A stretch of 64,000 bases of DNA from Bacteroidota bacterium (GCA_026709065.1 JAPOTS010000078.1:1-64000), one strand, 5' to 3'. Shown: positions 50,833 through 62,473, counted from the stretch's first letter. Made by a program: numbers and translations. Notes: generated by a model not told the origin, from the letters alone.

Positions 50833-53331
50833 TTGATGATTATACAAAACACTGCTGATTCAGCATCCCATCAACCCCTCCAAGTTGTCAAATTTGGGGG
50901 GACTTCCATTGGTACTGCTCATGGGATTCAACGGGCCGTTCAACTAGTCCAAAACCGCCCACCTGAGCTCCGCTCGGTCGTTGTAGTATCAGCTATAGGG
51001 GGCGTGACTGATACATTACTCAAATTGATCAAAAAATCACTTGCCCAAAAAGAAGTTGCTCAAAATTTAGTATCACAACTATCAGACGCACACCAGAGGA
51101 TTGCCGACGAGTTGGTCAATGACAATGATAAGGGACAATTATCTGAACATTTAGAAGAACTGTGGGCAGAATTGACGAATCTGATACAGGGAATGATTTT
51201 GGTCAGGGAATGTACGAAGCGCACTAAAGATGCCATTTTAAGTATCGGTGAGCGTGCTTCTGCCTCTTTGATTGCGGCTGTATTTCGTGTCTCGGGTGAA
51301 AAATCACAGGCTTTGGATGCACGGGACTTTATTCTGTCAGATGATTGCTACGGAGAGGCCAATGTAGATTTTGATCAATCAACACATAGAATACAGCTAC
51401 ATCTTCAAGATCTGATTGATCAGGGTGTGACGGCTGTGATTACTGGATTTATTGCGTCGGCCCCTGATGGTTCTACCACTACACTTGGTCGGTCTGGAAG
51501 TGATTATACCGCTACAATTGTTGGATCAGCGCTGCGCGCTTCAAGGGTGATTATTTGGACCGATGTAGATGGGGTTTTGTCTGCTGATCCGCGCGATGTC
51601 CCAGAGGCCTTTCCATTGGCACGATTGAGTTATGCTGAGGCATCAGAAATGGCCTATTTTGGAGCACGGGTCCTTCATCCGAAGACTATGCGACCTGTAC
51701 GAATGTTAGCGATTCCTGTATTGATCAAGAACTCATTAAATCCTACAGCGCCTGGTACGTTGATTTCCAATGAATCGCATGCTGTGAAGCTTAAGGTAAA
51801 AGCGATTTCAACGATTCGAGATGTATCTGTGATCATGTTAGAGGGAAGTGGGATGCTGGGGATGCGTGGGGTTGCCGCGCGTGTTTTTGGTGCGCTTGCA
51901 GATCAGAAGATTAATGTGTTGATGATTGCCCAGGCTTCTAGCGAACACAGCATCTGTCTGGTGATCCGTGAAACCGATGCTGATTCTGCCGTCAATATCC
52001 TACGATCCGAATTTGTCGTTGAGTTAGCCACAAAAGATGTCAGTAAGATCTATTCAATTCCCCGCTGTGCAATTGTCAGTGCTGTTGGTGATCAGATGCG
52101 CCATCAGCCAGGGCTGGCTGGTCGTATGTTTGCAACTTTGGGTCGGAGTCGGGTGAATGTCCTATCGATAGCTCAGGGGGCTGCAGAGACGAATATTTCG
52201 GCGGTCGTACGAGACGATGAAGTCCATCGAGCGGTCAGAGCGTTACATGAATCCTTTCCATTGGGCCGGTTACGGGCGCATATCTGTTTGTTAGGACCGG
52301 GTCGAGTGGGTTCGTATTTGCTGAAATTACTTAGGGAGCAAAGTCAAGACCTACTTGATCGTGTGAAGCTAAATGTCAAGCTCATTGGAATTGCAAATTC
52401 AAGGAAAATGCTTTGGAGCCCAGATGGATTGGAGTTAGATCGGGCGGAGGCAGATCTCGCAAATGGCCGCCAAGCAAATTTGAGTTGGTTAATTGAACAA
52501 CTCGGAGCGAGTCGATTGGAACGGATCATTATTGTTGATGCATCAGCGAGCAAAGAGGTTGCTTCCTATTATCCTGATTTTCTTGAATTAGGATTCGGGG
52601 TTGTGACTGCAAATAAATTGGCCAACACTCTGGATTTACCTTTTTATCAGAGGCTCAAGACCGCTGCGAAGCGTCATGGTGTCTCATTTCGTTATGAAAC
52701 GACTGTGGGCGCGGCGATACCTGTGATTTCTACCATTAAGGATTTGGTTCGCTCGGGGGATCGCATTCATAAAGTTGAGGGTATTTTTTCTGGTACATTG
52801 GCGTATGTATTCAACAGTTTGGATTTGGGATCTTCTTTTTCATCCATCGTTGACCAGGCCCATCAAAACGGTTGGACGGAGCCGAATCCTGCAGATGATC
52901 TCAGTGGAGAAGATGTTGCCCGTAAATTATTGATTTTAGCAAGGGAGGTAGGACTGCACGTTGAACGCTCGGATATAAAGGTAGAATCTCTAATGCCTGA
53001 AGGGGTCAATGCCGATTCGCCTCAAGGCCTGTTACATCAACTCAAAGAAGTGGATGAGCAATGGAAAGAAAAGGTAGATGAGGCTGCGTCTAATGGGCAA
53101 CGTCTTCGGTATATTGCTCGCTTTGAGGGTGATGAATTAGATGTAAGTGTGCGTGCGGTTTCCAGTGATTCACCGTTTGCTACGGCATCTGGTCGCGGCA
53201 ATGTTATCGTATTTACGACAGATCGTTATAACGATGAGCCCCTTGTTCTGCAAGGACCAGGGGCTGGACTTGAAGTTACTGCGGGTGGGTTGTTGATTGA
53301 CTTGATTCATTCTGCAGAACTCATGCCTTGA
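50833..53331 (+). CDS. thrA: bifunctional aspartate kinase/homoserine dehydrogenase
   Basis: VVKFGGTSIG, TLGRSGSDYTATIVG, two ACT-like segments, then HSD region TANKLANTLDLPFYQ...YETTVGAAIPVI. Confidence 0.96.
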   Translation: MMIIQNTADSASHQPLQVVKFGGTSIGTAHGIQRAVQLVQNRPPELRSVVVVSAIGGVTDTLLKLIKKSLAQKEVAQNLVSQLSDAHQRIADELVNDNDKGQLSEHLEELWAELTNLIQGMILVRECTKRTKDAILSIGERASASLIAAVFRVSGEKSQALDARDFILSDDCYGEANVDFDQSTHRIQLHLQDLIDQGVTAVITGFIASAPDGSTTTLGRSGSDYTATIVGSALRASRVIIWTDVDGVLSADPRDVPEAFPLARLSYAEASEMAYFGARVLHPKTMRPVRMLAIPVLIKNSLNPTAPGTLISNESHAVKLKVKAISTIRDVSVIMLEGSGMLGMRGVAARVFGALADQKINVLMIAQASSEHSICLVIRETDADSAVNILRSEFVVELATKDVSKIYSIPRCAIVSAVGDQMRHQPGLAGRMFATLGRSRVNVLSIAQGAAETNISAVVRDDEVHRAVRALHESFPLGRLRAHICLLGPGRVGSYLLKLLREQSQDLLDRVKLNVKLIGIANSRKMLWSPDGLELDRAEADLANGRQANLSWLIEQLGASRLERIIIVDASASKEVASYYPDFLELGFGVVTANKLANTLDLPFYQRLKTAAKRHGVSFRYETTVGAAIPVISTIKDLVRSGDRIHKVEGIFSGTLAYVFNSLDLGSSFSSIVDQAHQNGWTEPNPADDLSGEDVARKLLILAREVGLHVERSDIKVESLMPEGVNADSPQGLLHQLKEVDEQWKEKVDEAASNGQRLRYIARFEGDELDVSVRAVSSDSPFATASGRGNVIVFTTDRYNDEPLVLQGPGAGLEVTAGGLLIDLIHSAELMP

Positions 53332-53522
53332 CAGAGGGCTATCGTAACTCATGATCATTCCATTACGAAATTTAACAGTATACAGTTGGAAGGCTTAGGA
53401 AGAGCGTCTATGTGGTACAATGTTTCTGTTATTAAAACCCTAAAACCAATCACTGCCTTCATATACTCATCACCATGATATCGCGATGGAATTTACTGAA
53501 TTAAAGGGATCTATCACGATCT

Positions 53523-53655
53523 TTATGGGTGCAGGTCCACACCTCCGCAGAAGAAGAGAATAGCAATGCGGAAGTTTTCAATCTTCTGTATCCTCTCCCA
53601 ATAGTTTTGATCTCTTTGATTTCTCCGTCATTTTCTCTGCCCATTGGACAGTGGA
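53523..53655 (-). pseudogene. degenerate ISL3-like transposase C-terminus
   Basis: Minus strand frames GRENDGEIKEIKTIGRGYRR and NFRIAILFFCGGVDLHP*, separated by a frameshift; matches the remnant at 1-51. Confidence 0.45.
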
Positions 53656-54685
53656 TAATTAATGCATTGTAGACTCAATACATAAACATCTACTGGATGT
53701 AGCTTCCTATCTATTTGCACATTGTAATAGACCAGCGAGATCTTAATTTAGTGATTGAAGCAACAAGGATTATATAAATGTATCTTGTATGAAAAAATAA
53801 ATGTGGTGGAACCAGAATCAATCGTTTTAACAGAAAACGCAGTAGAACCAATTAAAGATAACAGATGATCCATAATTGTAAAATAGAAATGTCTGCAAGG
53901 ATTGAAATCACAGGATGTGACCATCAGCCGATTGAGATTCATCAGTCTGAGGTTGTGTCTATATCAATATTATCCTAACCATACCACGACATACAAAGCA
54001 TAAACTAATTTGTGTGCGCTATTTAATCATTGTGAAGTGAACGAGGTTGTTCTTTTGAAGAAAATAGGGTTTCTTAATCCTGAACTACTCTCGGCTCAGG
54101 TGCTTATCAATAGACTGCATTTGTAAATTACTGCACATTTGTTTAAGGGATTGACAGTGCATTCTGGCGGGTATGAAAGGAGATTGCACTCTCGGTGCTC
54201 ACAATGATGGTGTCATTGGTGCTGTTGTTCCAAGATTTATGAGTAAATTAGGGCTATCACCCACCATGTTAAAGCCAAAGATATTCTTGAAAAATTTCTT
54301 AGCGATGCTTTCTTGTTTTTTGACACCAACATGGAATGGCAGTTTTATTGAGACTTCTGGCATCTTGGTCAGGTTATTATACTATCGATGTCAATTTACA
54401 ATAGACGATGAAGACATTGAAAATGGTTTATTCTTTTGTGACCATCTTTGAGAACAGTTACCCTATGATCCAACGATCATACTATCGGTTTGGAGAATTA
54501 ACGTTTGAAACAACAAAGATGCCGACCAAGATCTAATGGATGTAACCAATAAATTTCATGATGGTGGACGATTATAGATTTATGAGATTTAAGCACAACC
54601 GCTATTTTATGTCATGTGATCTTCATCATCATTGGTTTTGAAGAATCACGAGTTTGAATACTAATCAAGTTATAGATCAAGCAAG

Positions 54686-57292
54686 ATGGAAGTAATTTCT
54701 GGAATGGACGATAGCAATGGGCGGATCATCCCCCTGAATATCACTGAGGAAATGCAATCCTCATATATTGATTATTCAATGTCAGTGATTGTGGGGCGTG
54801 CTCTTCCTGATGTGAGGGATGGGTTAAAGCCTGCTCATCGAAGGGTACTTTTTGGGATGAACGAGTTGGGGTTAACACCGGGATCTACCTACAAAAAGAG
54901 TGCTCGTATCGTTGGAGAGGTATTGGGTAAGTATCATCCGCATGGAGATACCTCTGTTTATGATACGATGGTGCGTATGGCGCAGGATTTTTCTTTACGA
55001 TGTCCACTGGTAGACGGTCAGGGTAACTTTGGATCTGTGGATGGCGATTCAGCTGCCGCAATGCGTTATACTGAAGCACGATTAACCCGTCTGGCATCCG
55101 AGTTACTGCGAGACATTAAACAAGATACGGTTGATTTTCAGGAAAATTTTGATGGTTCTCTTGAAGAGCCAGTGGTATTGCCGGCTGCAGTTCCCAATTT
55201 ATTGGTCAATGGAGGGGATGGAATTGCAGTGGGAATGGCGACAAAGATTCCCCCACATAATCTACGTGAAGTCGCATCAGCGATCATTGCATACATTGAA
55301 AATCCGATGATTGATACAGTCGGTCTCATGGAGTATGTCCCTGGTCCAGATTTCCCGACTGGTGGAATTATTTATGGTGCAAAGGGGATTCATGAGGCTT
55401 ACCATACGGGCCGTGGGCGTATTCTGATGCGTGCAAAAATGCATGAAGAGGAAATACGAGGGAGTCGACTAGCACTGGTGATCACCGAAATTCCTTATCA
55501 GGTTAATAAGGCCGTATTGGTGGAGAAGATTGCTGATTTGGTCAGGGATAAGCGGATTGAAGGCATTAGTGATTTACGTGATGAGAGCGATCGTGATGGT
55601 ATGCGTATAGTGATTGAACTCAAAAAAGACGCGCATCCTAAGGTTGTAGAAAATAAGTTGTACAAATTCTCTCGGTGCCAGCAATCATATGGGGCTAATT
55701 TAGTCGCATTGGTGAATGGGCGGCCTGAAACCCTCACGCTCAAAGATACCATCGTTCATTTTGTCAATCATCGTCATGAGGTTGTCACTCGTCGGACGCA
55801 GTACCAACTTGAGGAAGTCCAAAAGCAGGCACATGTATTGGAAGGATTAGTGATCGCGCTAGATCATTTAGATGCTGTGATCACGATGATCCGTGAATCA
55901 GCAGATGTAGATCTTGCTAGACAGTGCTTGATTGATGGCCTCTGGCCTCCAAAGCTAACATCGGATCAGTTGCAGCGGCTGGGGCTTCCAGAAGTCGCCC
56001 CCGGTGTAGAAGATCATGGAAGAGAAAGTTGGCTGACCGAAGCTCAGGCAAATGCGATTTTAGCACTTCGCCTAAGTCGTCTTACTGGATTGGAACGCGA
56101 TAAAATATTGGAAGATTTTCAGGCCAAGAAAGAAGAGATTGTTCGATTGACTGAGATCCTTGACAGCGAAGAGATTCGCATGAACATCATAAAGGAAGAG
56201 ATTCAAGAGATTGCGGAAAAATATGGTGATGACCGGCGCACGGAGATTGATCCATTGGGGGGAGATGACATCATCATTGAGGATATGGTTGATAATTTCA
56301 GGGTTGTAGTAACGATTTCTCATCAGGGGATCATCAAGAGAACTCCTTTGGATGAATTTCAACAGCAGGGGCGGGGAGGAATTGGTGCTCGAGGCAGCAC
56401 TCTCCGGACGGATGATTATCTTGAACACCTATTTGTGTCATTTAATCTTGACTATTTATTGATCTTCACAGATCATGGTCAGTGTTATTATCTGCGAGTG
56501 TATAACATTCCAATAGGGGCTCGGATTGCGAAGGGGCGAAGCATTCGTAATTTAATTTCAATTCAAGAAGACGATCGTATTCGTGCGGTTCTTTCAGTGA
56601 GTAGAGAAGATTTTCGTAGCGAAAGTTTTCTTAAGTCTCATTATGTCTTATTTGCAACGAAGGCGGGACTTCTCAAAAAAACGATGCTTTGGTATTACAG
56701 AAACCCTTGGAAAAAGGGTCTTCGCGCCATCAAGATTCGAGAGGAAGACTCAGTATTGGAGGCGCGTTTGACCGATGGAAATTCCCAAATCATCCTTGCT
56801 TCATCTGCGGGGTATGCTATTCGGCGTTCAGAAAGCCGTATCCGAGCAGTAGGTAGAGTGTCGCAGGGGGTCATTGGTATGCGCGTTCAGAAGGATCAGC
56901 ATGTTTTAGGAATGGTCGTAGTGTCTCAGGACTCGGATCAAACACTATTGACGCTGAGTGCAAATGGATACGGAAAACGATCGCTCATTGGCGATTTTCG
57001 CGAGGTAGCTGGGGCTGGAAAGGGGGTCATTGCTCTTCGGACAAATAAAAAAACAGGACCACTTGTTGCTATTCGCGGAGTCACAGATTCTGATGATCTG
57101 ATGATTATTACTCAGGATGGGACACTGATTCGTCAAGCGATTGGAAATATTAGAGTGATGAGCCGTTCAACTCAGGGCGTTCGTCTCATCCGCCTCAGGG
57201 AAAATGATGCGATCGCAGATGTAACACGGGTTGTTATAGAAGACGAAGATACGACTGAGACTTTACCTCAGCCGGAGGATCCGATCAGCTAA
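54686..57292 (+). CDS. gyrA: DNA gyrase subunit A
   Basis: [52 protein letters not shown]; GyrA C-terminal blades. Confidence 0.95.
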   Translation: MEVISGMDDSNGRIIPLNITEEMQSSYIDYSMSVIVGRALPDVRDGLKPAHRRVLFGMNELGLTPGSTYKKSARIVGEVLGKYHPHGDTSVYDTMVRMAQDFSLRCPLVDGQGNFGSVDGDSAAAMRYTEARLTRLASELLRDIKQDTVDFQENFDGSLEEPVVLPAAVPNLLVNGGDGIAVGMATKIPPHNLREVASAIIAYIENPMIDTVGLMEYVPGPDFPTGGIIYGAKGIHEAYHTGRGRILMRAKMHEEEIRGSRLALVITEIPYQVNKAVLVEKIADLVRDKRIEGISDLRDESDRDGMRIVIELKKDAHPKVVENKLYKFSRCQQSYGANLVALVNGRPETLTLKDTIVHFVNHRHEVVTRRTQYQLEEVQKQAHVLEGLVIALDHLDAVITMIRESADVDLARQCLIDGLWPPKLTSDQLQRLGLPEVAPGVEDHGRESWLTEAQANAILALRLSRLTGLERDKILEDFQAKKEEIVRLTEILDSEEIRMNIIKEEIQEIAEKYGDDRRTEIDPLGGDDIIIEDMVDNFRVVVTISHQGIIKRTPLDEFQQQGRGGIGARGSTLRTDDYLEHLFVSFNLDYLLIFTDHGQCYYLRVYNIPIGARIAKGRSIRNLISIQEDDRIRAVLSVSREDFRSESFLKSHYVLFATKAGLLKKTMLWYYRNPWKKGLRAIKIREEDSVLEARLTDGNSQIILASSAGYAIRRSESRIRAVGRVSQGVIGMRVQKDQHVLGMVVVSQDSDQTLLTLSANGYGKRSLIGDFREVAGAGKGVIALRTNKKTGPLVAIRGVTDSDDLMIITQDGTLIRQAIGNIRVMSRSTQGVRLIRLRENDAIADVTRVVIEDEDTTETLPQPEDPIS

Positions 57293-57392
57293 GAGATTCA
57301 GAGATGGATTGAGTGTATCCATACAGGTAGCTGGGGGAAAACGTAAATTAGATGCTATGTTACCATATTTACGACGATAACTTGACATTCTA

Positions 57393-58717
57393 ATGAAAGA
57401 GATCTCACTAGAAAATTTTCGGTGCTTTCACGAAAAGCAGGTCGCTCAACTTGCCCCTTTAACATTGCTTGTGGGAGACAATAGTACTGGGAAGACCTCT
57501 TTTCTGGCCATGATTAGAGCATTATGGGATTGTATCTACTCCCATCAAATTCCAAATTTCGAGGAAGCCCCATTTGACTTTGGAAGCTTTGAAGAGATTG
57601 CTTATCGTCATAATGGGAGGTCACCCCAAGTGTCTACCTTTGGAGGTACACTTCTATTAGACAATAATTTAGAAGCTATATTTGAATTTGGTAAAAAAAT
57701 AACATGGCCGTGCCAGTCAAAACAAGTTTAAGGAGTAACGGTGTGTGGATAGAAGAATTTAATGATAGTGAAGGAAACACAAGAGTTCAGATAAAAACAC
57801 ACAGGGGGAGATGGGAAGCACCACCTACAAGTATTGACACTCATGATAGTAGTGCGTCATTATTTTTTGCAAGGTGGATGACGCTGGCAGCGATTCCTGA
57901 AATATCTTTTCCTGAATCGGTAGGGATAATTAACACACTGATTCCTGTACAAGGCTCACCAGAATTTACCAAAGAAGATGCATATATGATCATTAGATCT
58001 GGGTTATTGGGTTTTGACCATAAAGAAAATAGGCCTTTTGTTAGTGCACCTGCTCGTTTTAAACCTCAACGGACTTATGATCCAGCAGGATTGAACTCCG
58101 ATCCAGAAGGAGGTAATATTCCAATGCTCATAGCAGATTTGGCTTACACGGGTAGTGAAGTATGGACAAACTTCAAAAAGAAGCTAGAACGCTTTGGATC
58201 TACTTCTGGAATCTTTGATGAAGTCAATGTAAAACGCTTAGGGAAGTCAAGAAGTGCCCCTTTTCAGATTCAGATTCGAAAATTCGGCAAAAGAGGTAAA
58301 GGCCCCAAACAGAATTTGATAGATGATGGATATGGCATTAGCCAAGTTTTGCCTATTTTGACGGAACTCTTGTTACCAGATAATAACAGAGTTGCATTAT
58401 TGCAACAACCAGATATACATCTTCCCCCAAGTGTCCAAGCGGCTTTGGGAACTCTTTTCTGCGAGATTGCTGGTAAAGGAAGGCAATTAATCGTTGAGGT
58501 ACATAGTAACTATGTGATTGATCGGATTCGTATGGATGTACGCGATCAGAAAACTAATTTAAAACCCGAAGATGTGTCTATTCTATTCTTTGAACGCAAT
58601 GAAACAAGTGTTCAGATTCATAACATTAAAATAGACGAATTAGGCAATGTTCTAAACACACCTAGTAGCTAGGGTAAGTTTTTTATGGAAGAAATAGAGA
58701 GGCCTATTTGGTTCTGA
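57393..58717 (+). pseudogene. AAA_21-like ATPase interrupted by a -1 frameshift (57693-57699) and an in-frame TAG (58670-58672)
   Basis: MKEISLENFRCFHEKQVAQLAPLTLLVGDNSTGKTSFLAMIRALWD (Walker A) in frame 1; DDGYGISQVLPILTELLL...VALLQQPDIHLPPSVQAALG (Walker B) in the next frame; past the TAG the frame reads GKFFMEEIERPIWF*. Confidence 0.75.
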
Positions 58718-58720
58718 GAT

Positions 58721-59146
58721 ATGTGTGCTATTATTGATCCAAACGCTGTGCATGAAGTTTTTGGAGGTGAAAATCATGAGGCAGGATTCCAATTTCGTCT
58801 CTGGATATATAGTGGTAGGGGGCGTTTAGTCATAGGCGGAAGACTGACTGCTGAGTTCTCAAGGGCCTCAGTACAATTTTAACATTGGGTTTCAACAGTT
58901 CAATCTCAGGGTAAGATATTACGAGAATCAGATGAGACAGTTAACCAAAGAGAAATTGATCTCGCAGATGAGGGCCGATGTCAATCCAATGATCCTCATA
59001 TCATAGCACTTGCCCAAGTCAGCGGTGCTCGTTTGTTGTATTCCAACGACAAAGCGTTACAACAGGATTTCAAAAACCAAGATATAATCAATAACCCCAA
59101 AGGTAAAATTTATACAACCAATGAAGGTCGGGGACAATTTTCATAA
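58721..59146 (+). pseudogene. PIN-like nuclease domain protein with an in-frame TAA (58880-58882)
   Basis: MCAIIDPNAVHEVFGGENHEAGFQFRLWIYSGRGRLVIGGRLTAEFSRASVQF*HW...CQSNDPHIIALAQVSGARLLYSNDKALQQDFKNQDIINNPKGKIYTTNEGRGQFS*; starts 3 bp after the ATPase frame ends. Confidence 0.65.
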
Positions 59147-59652
59147 GGCCATAAAAAATGTTGGCCAGAAAAGATCTTTGCTAGTCAATCGATTGATTTA
59201 TTTGATGAATAAGACACATACTGTCTGGCAAATTTCGGCTGGCTCATAGCACCGATTTGATGCCAATTAGTACCCAATTGATCACTACATAAATCATGGA
59301 AAATCCACGCCCTCCGATGCAATCTTGGATTGACTCGTCAACAATGCTGCAAAATTGAGTTAAATGGGGAGTCCATGAGAAAGATCAAAGCAGGTCAAGA
59401 ATTGACGGCAGATTCAACTCGAAAATGACATTGATTTTTAAATTTAAATCACTTCACTATTTATTGAAAAAGTGTCCCACTAACTTCATATTCACTGCCC
59501 CTATATATCGTAATAAGCAATCCATGCCAGACAGCTGGATCCATACTTCCTAATCTAAACACCATCCGTAGGCTTCATTTCTGTGTTCAGTATGACTCCT
59601 TATGCGTGCTATCGCCCTCTCAGGAGAATTTACCTCTGCCCTTGCTTAGGTC

Positions 59653-60807
59653 TCACCCGTAGTTGTCTACAAGCCATGTGTAAAAGGAGGGAATTGGTAT
59701 GCTATAACTCCCATGCCCGATTGAGGTAACTACCCCGCGGTGAAGTAATTCGTCAAACATGTTAGCGGCAACCTCGGAGGAGTAATTCTCAGTGAGGGCA
59801 TCTATTAGCTGGTCTTTTTCTATGGGCGACTCTTTGGGCAAATTGGCGAATATTCGTGCAAGGACTTTGCGCTGGCGGAGAGTGATATCCTTCATGCGGG
59901 CGGTGTAATAAATCTGGCGCTCCAGATCGCCTTGCTGAAGTGTGAAGTGCAACCCCTCATCTGTCATATGCCCTTGCTGGGACTCAAGAGATTCCTTTGC
60001 GGTAATAGCATAACAGATAATGTGCTGAGGCCACCCATGCGCATGTAGTGCTATGGCATCAATCCACTCAGACGTATCACCGACTGCTCCGCCTGCCTTC
60101 GTGAGCCAATCATGAATCACTGCCCGCTCCTCTTTCCTGCCTAAACGACCAAGATGGTTAACGCAGCCACGCGCAAACCTAGAAACGTCTAAGGTTTTAA
60201 AAACATTCTCGGAAATGCCGAGTCCAGCTGTAAGGAGCACGACAGGTTTTGTTAATTCGCCATTATGGATGGCATCAAGTGTGGCAATGGCCTGCTCCTT
60301 GTTCTGCGGGAGCAGTCTCCTCAGCTTTTGAGCTTCGTCAAGAACTAAGATCAAACCCTGCTTAGGGGATAGTCGCTTGAGTATTTGCTGGGGGCTTGCG
60401 TCCCCAGCCACACGTTTCACGCCCCCCAACTTAAAGAACTCAATCCCGATTGAGGCTGCGATCTCACGGTTCAGTTCGTATGCCTCATCTATTGCCTGCG
60501 CCATCGCTACCGGATTCCATAGCTCCTGGGATCCAATGGTAGCAACCTTCCAATTCGGGGCTTCTTCGCATAGTTTGGCGAGGAGAGCAGACTTCCCTGC
60601 CCCAGGTGCTCCTTGAATAAGGAAAGTGGTACCCGCATTAAGGGCGATGGATTCGGAGAGGACTGTGGAGAATCTGGACCTAATGTCTGTTCGGCCGTGG
60701 AAAAATGCCGCGGGTCCGTGGTCGCGGCCAGTAGGGGGTGGCGGGGAAGTGTGTTCTCTTACAGGCACTGGCTTTTTGGGTGGGTTGGTTCCTGAATACA
60801 ATAGCAT
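59653..60807 (-). CDS. AAA/STAND-like P-loop ATPase (paralog of 2126..3376)
   Basis: HGPAAFFHGR, TTFLIQGAPGAGKSALLAKL, LILVLDEAQKLRR, HGWPQHIICYA, YSIPIPSFYTWLVDNYG. Confidence 0.82.
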   Translation of the reverse strand: MLLYSGTNPPKKPVPVREHTSPPPPTGRDHGPAAFFHGRTDIRSRFSTVLSESIALNAGTTFLIQGAPGAGKSALLAKLCEEAPNWKVATIGSQELWNPVAMAQAIDEAYELNREIAASIGIEFFKLGGVKRVAGDASPQQILKRLSPKQGLILVLDEAQKLRRLLPQNKEQAIATLDAIHNGELTKPVVLLTAGLGISENVFKTLDVSRFARGCVNHLGRLGRKEERAVIHDWLTKAGGAVGDTSEWIDAIALHAHGWPQHIICYAITAKESLESQQGHMTDEGLHFTLQQGDLERQIYYTARMKDITLRQRKVLARIFANLPKESPIEKDQLIDALTENYSSEVAANMFDELLHRGVVTSIGHGSYSIPIPSFYTWLVDNYG

Positions 60808-61036
60808 GTTTATGTTTATTGCAAATGCGTATGTGTATGTTCTCCTACACCTCTAACTATGACTTGTTCAGTTCTAGCAGTCACGTAATTTGCTCCATTA
60901 TTTTCAGTGGTAGTTTCACGGTCCAAAGTGATGCGCGATGATGGAATAACATGCCCCCAATAATAATAAAGAAATCTCCTTAATGAATGATTAATCATGG
61001 GCATCTTTATATCAAATCAAAAATCATTGAAATTTA

Positions 61037-61067
61037 GCTCCCACAATTTTAGCGGAATTGTAGGAGC
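61037..61067 (-). terminator. hairpin downstream of the lysine aminotransferase gene
   Basis: gctcccacaatttt-agcg-gaattgtaggagc, 12-bp stem with one wobble, T-rich flank. Confidence 0.45.
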
Positions 61068-61144
61068 ATTTTGATCTATATCAGCTTCAGTTGAAATGTA
61101 AATGGTTTCCAGAAAGCCAATTCTTCTATTCGCGAACTTGCATA

Positions 61145-62473
61145 TCAATCACTTACAGATTGGATGGCTTTCTCTAAAATACTAATTCCCTCGTCAATCT
61201 CTTCTTTCGTAATTGTTAACGCTGGACGAAATCGAATGGAAGATTCGCCGCAACCGATCATAATCACCCCATTGTTATAGCAATCGCACAGGATATTATT
61301 ACGTAAAGATCTGGATGATACATCCACTGCACACATGAGACCTCGCCCGCGTGGGTTTGTCAAATGAGGATACTGGTGGGTTAACTCTTGAAGACGAGTC
61401 AACAGATAACGACCCACTGAGCTTGCATTATCTAACAGAGAATCCTCTTCCATTATTTCCAAGATACGATCGGCTCGTACCATGTCCACTAAATTTCCAC
61501 CCCATGTAGAGTTAATTCGACCAGGCTTGACAAAGACATGGTCATCAACTTCATCAAGGCGAGGTCCAGCAAGCACTCCACATACTTGGGTCTTTTTACC
61601 AAACGCAAGTAGATCGGGCATCACTTCCATCTGTTGCCATGCCCAGAAGGTACCAGTGATCCCCGCACCACATTGCACTTCATCAAAAATCAGCAATGCG
61701 TCATTTTCCAAGCACAATTGTTTGAGTGCACGAAGAAATTCTGGGCGGAAGTGATTATCTCCGCCTTCGCCCTGTATCGTCTCAATGATGACACAAGCAA
61801 TTTCATCCTTACGCTCAACAAAGAAATCTTTGGCTTGCATCAGAGCTTGCGATTCCAAGCGTTCAACTTGTTCCAAGTGGTCTGTAAGTGGGAATGTGAT
61901 TTTAGGATTAACGACACGGGGCCAGTCAAATTTCGGGAAATATTTAGTTTTCCACGGGTCTGAGGTGTTGGTTAACGACATGGTATAGCCACTTCGGCCA
62001 TGGAATGCTTCACGAAAGTGCATGACCTGTTGCCCATGCTCGCCAGAAATTCGTTTTTTAATGTTTTTGCGAACCTTCCAATCAAAAGCTGCTTTGAGAG
62101 CATTCTCAACAGCCAAAGCCCCGCCTGAAATAAAAAAGGCATAAGGGAGGGCATCAGATTGCGCAACCCTATGAAAAGTATCCAAGAATCCTGCCATATG
62201 GGTCGTCTGAATATCCGAATTTGCAATCTTATTGACGGCTGCATCGGTAAGGCGGTCAAATGCGTCACGGTCGGAGATCAATTTTGGATGGTTCATGCCT
62301 AACATGCTACTAGCGAAGAACCCGAAAAAATCTAAGTAGGATTTCCCTGATAGATTATCAACAAGCCGAACTCCTTGGCTCTTTCTCATGTCAAGCACAA
62401 GAGGCATCATCTCGGTAGCATTGATATGACTTCCAATTATTTGAGGGACCTGCTCAGGGAGGATATTGATCAT
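61145..62473 (-). CDS. lat: L-lysine 6-transaminase (lysine epsilon-aminotransferase)
   Basis: Class III aminotransferase: FFISGGALAVENALKAAFDWK, IIETIQGEGGDNHFRPEFL, LLIFDEVQCGAGITGTFWAWQ, FGKKTQVCG, NSTWGGNLVDMVR. Confidence 0.9.
   Translation of the reverse strand: MINILPEQVPQIIGSHINATEMMPLVLDMRKSQGVRLVDNLSGKSYLDFFGFFASSMLGMNHPKLISDRDAFDRLTDAAVNKIANSDIQTTHMAGFLDTFHRVAQSDALPYAFFISGGALAVENALKAAFDWKVRKNIKKRISGEHGQQVMHFREAFHGRSGYTMSLTNTSDPWKTKYFPKFDWPRVVNPKITFPLTDHLEQVERLESQALMQAKDFFVERKDEIACVIIETIQGEGGDNHFRPEFLRALKQLCLENDALLIFDEVQCGAGITGTFWAWQQMEVMPDLLAFGKKTQVCGVLAGPRLDEVDDHVFVKPGRINSTWGGNLVDMVRADRILEIMEEDSLLDNASSVGRYLLTRLQELTHQYPHLTNPRGRGLMCAVDVSSRSLRNNILCDCYNNGVIMIGCGESSIRFRPALTITKEEIDEGISILEKAIQSVSD

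Noticed and set aside
54173-54451. 92-aa plus ORF upstream of gyrA
   Set aside because: No recognisable domain or ribosome-binding context; treated as chance ORF in a gene desert.
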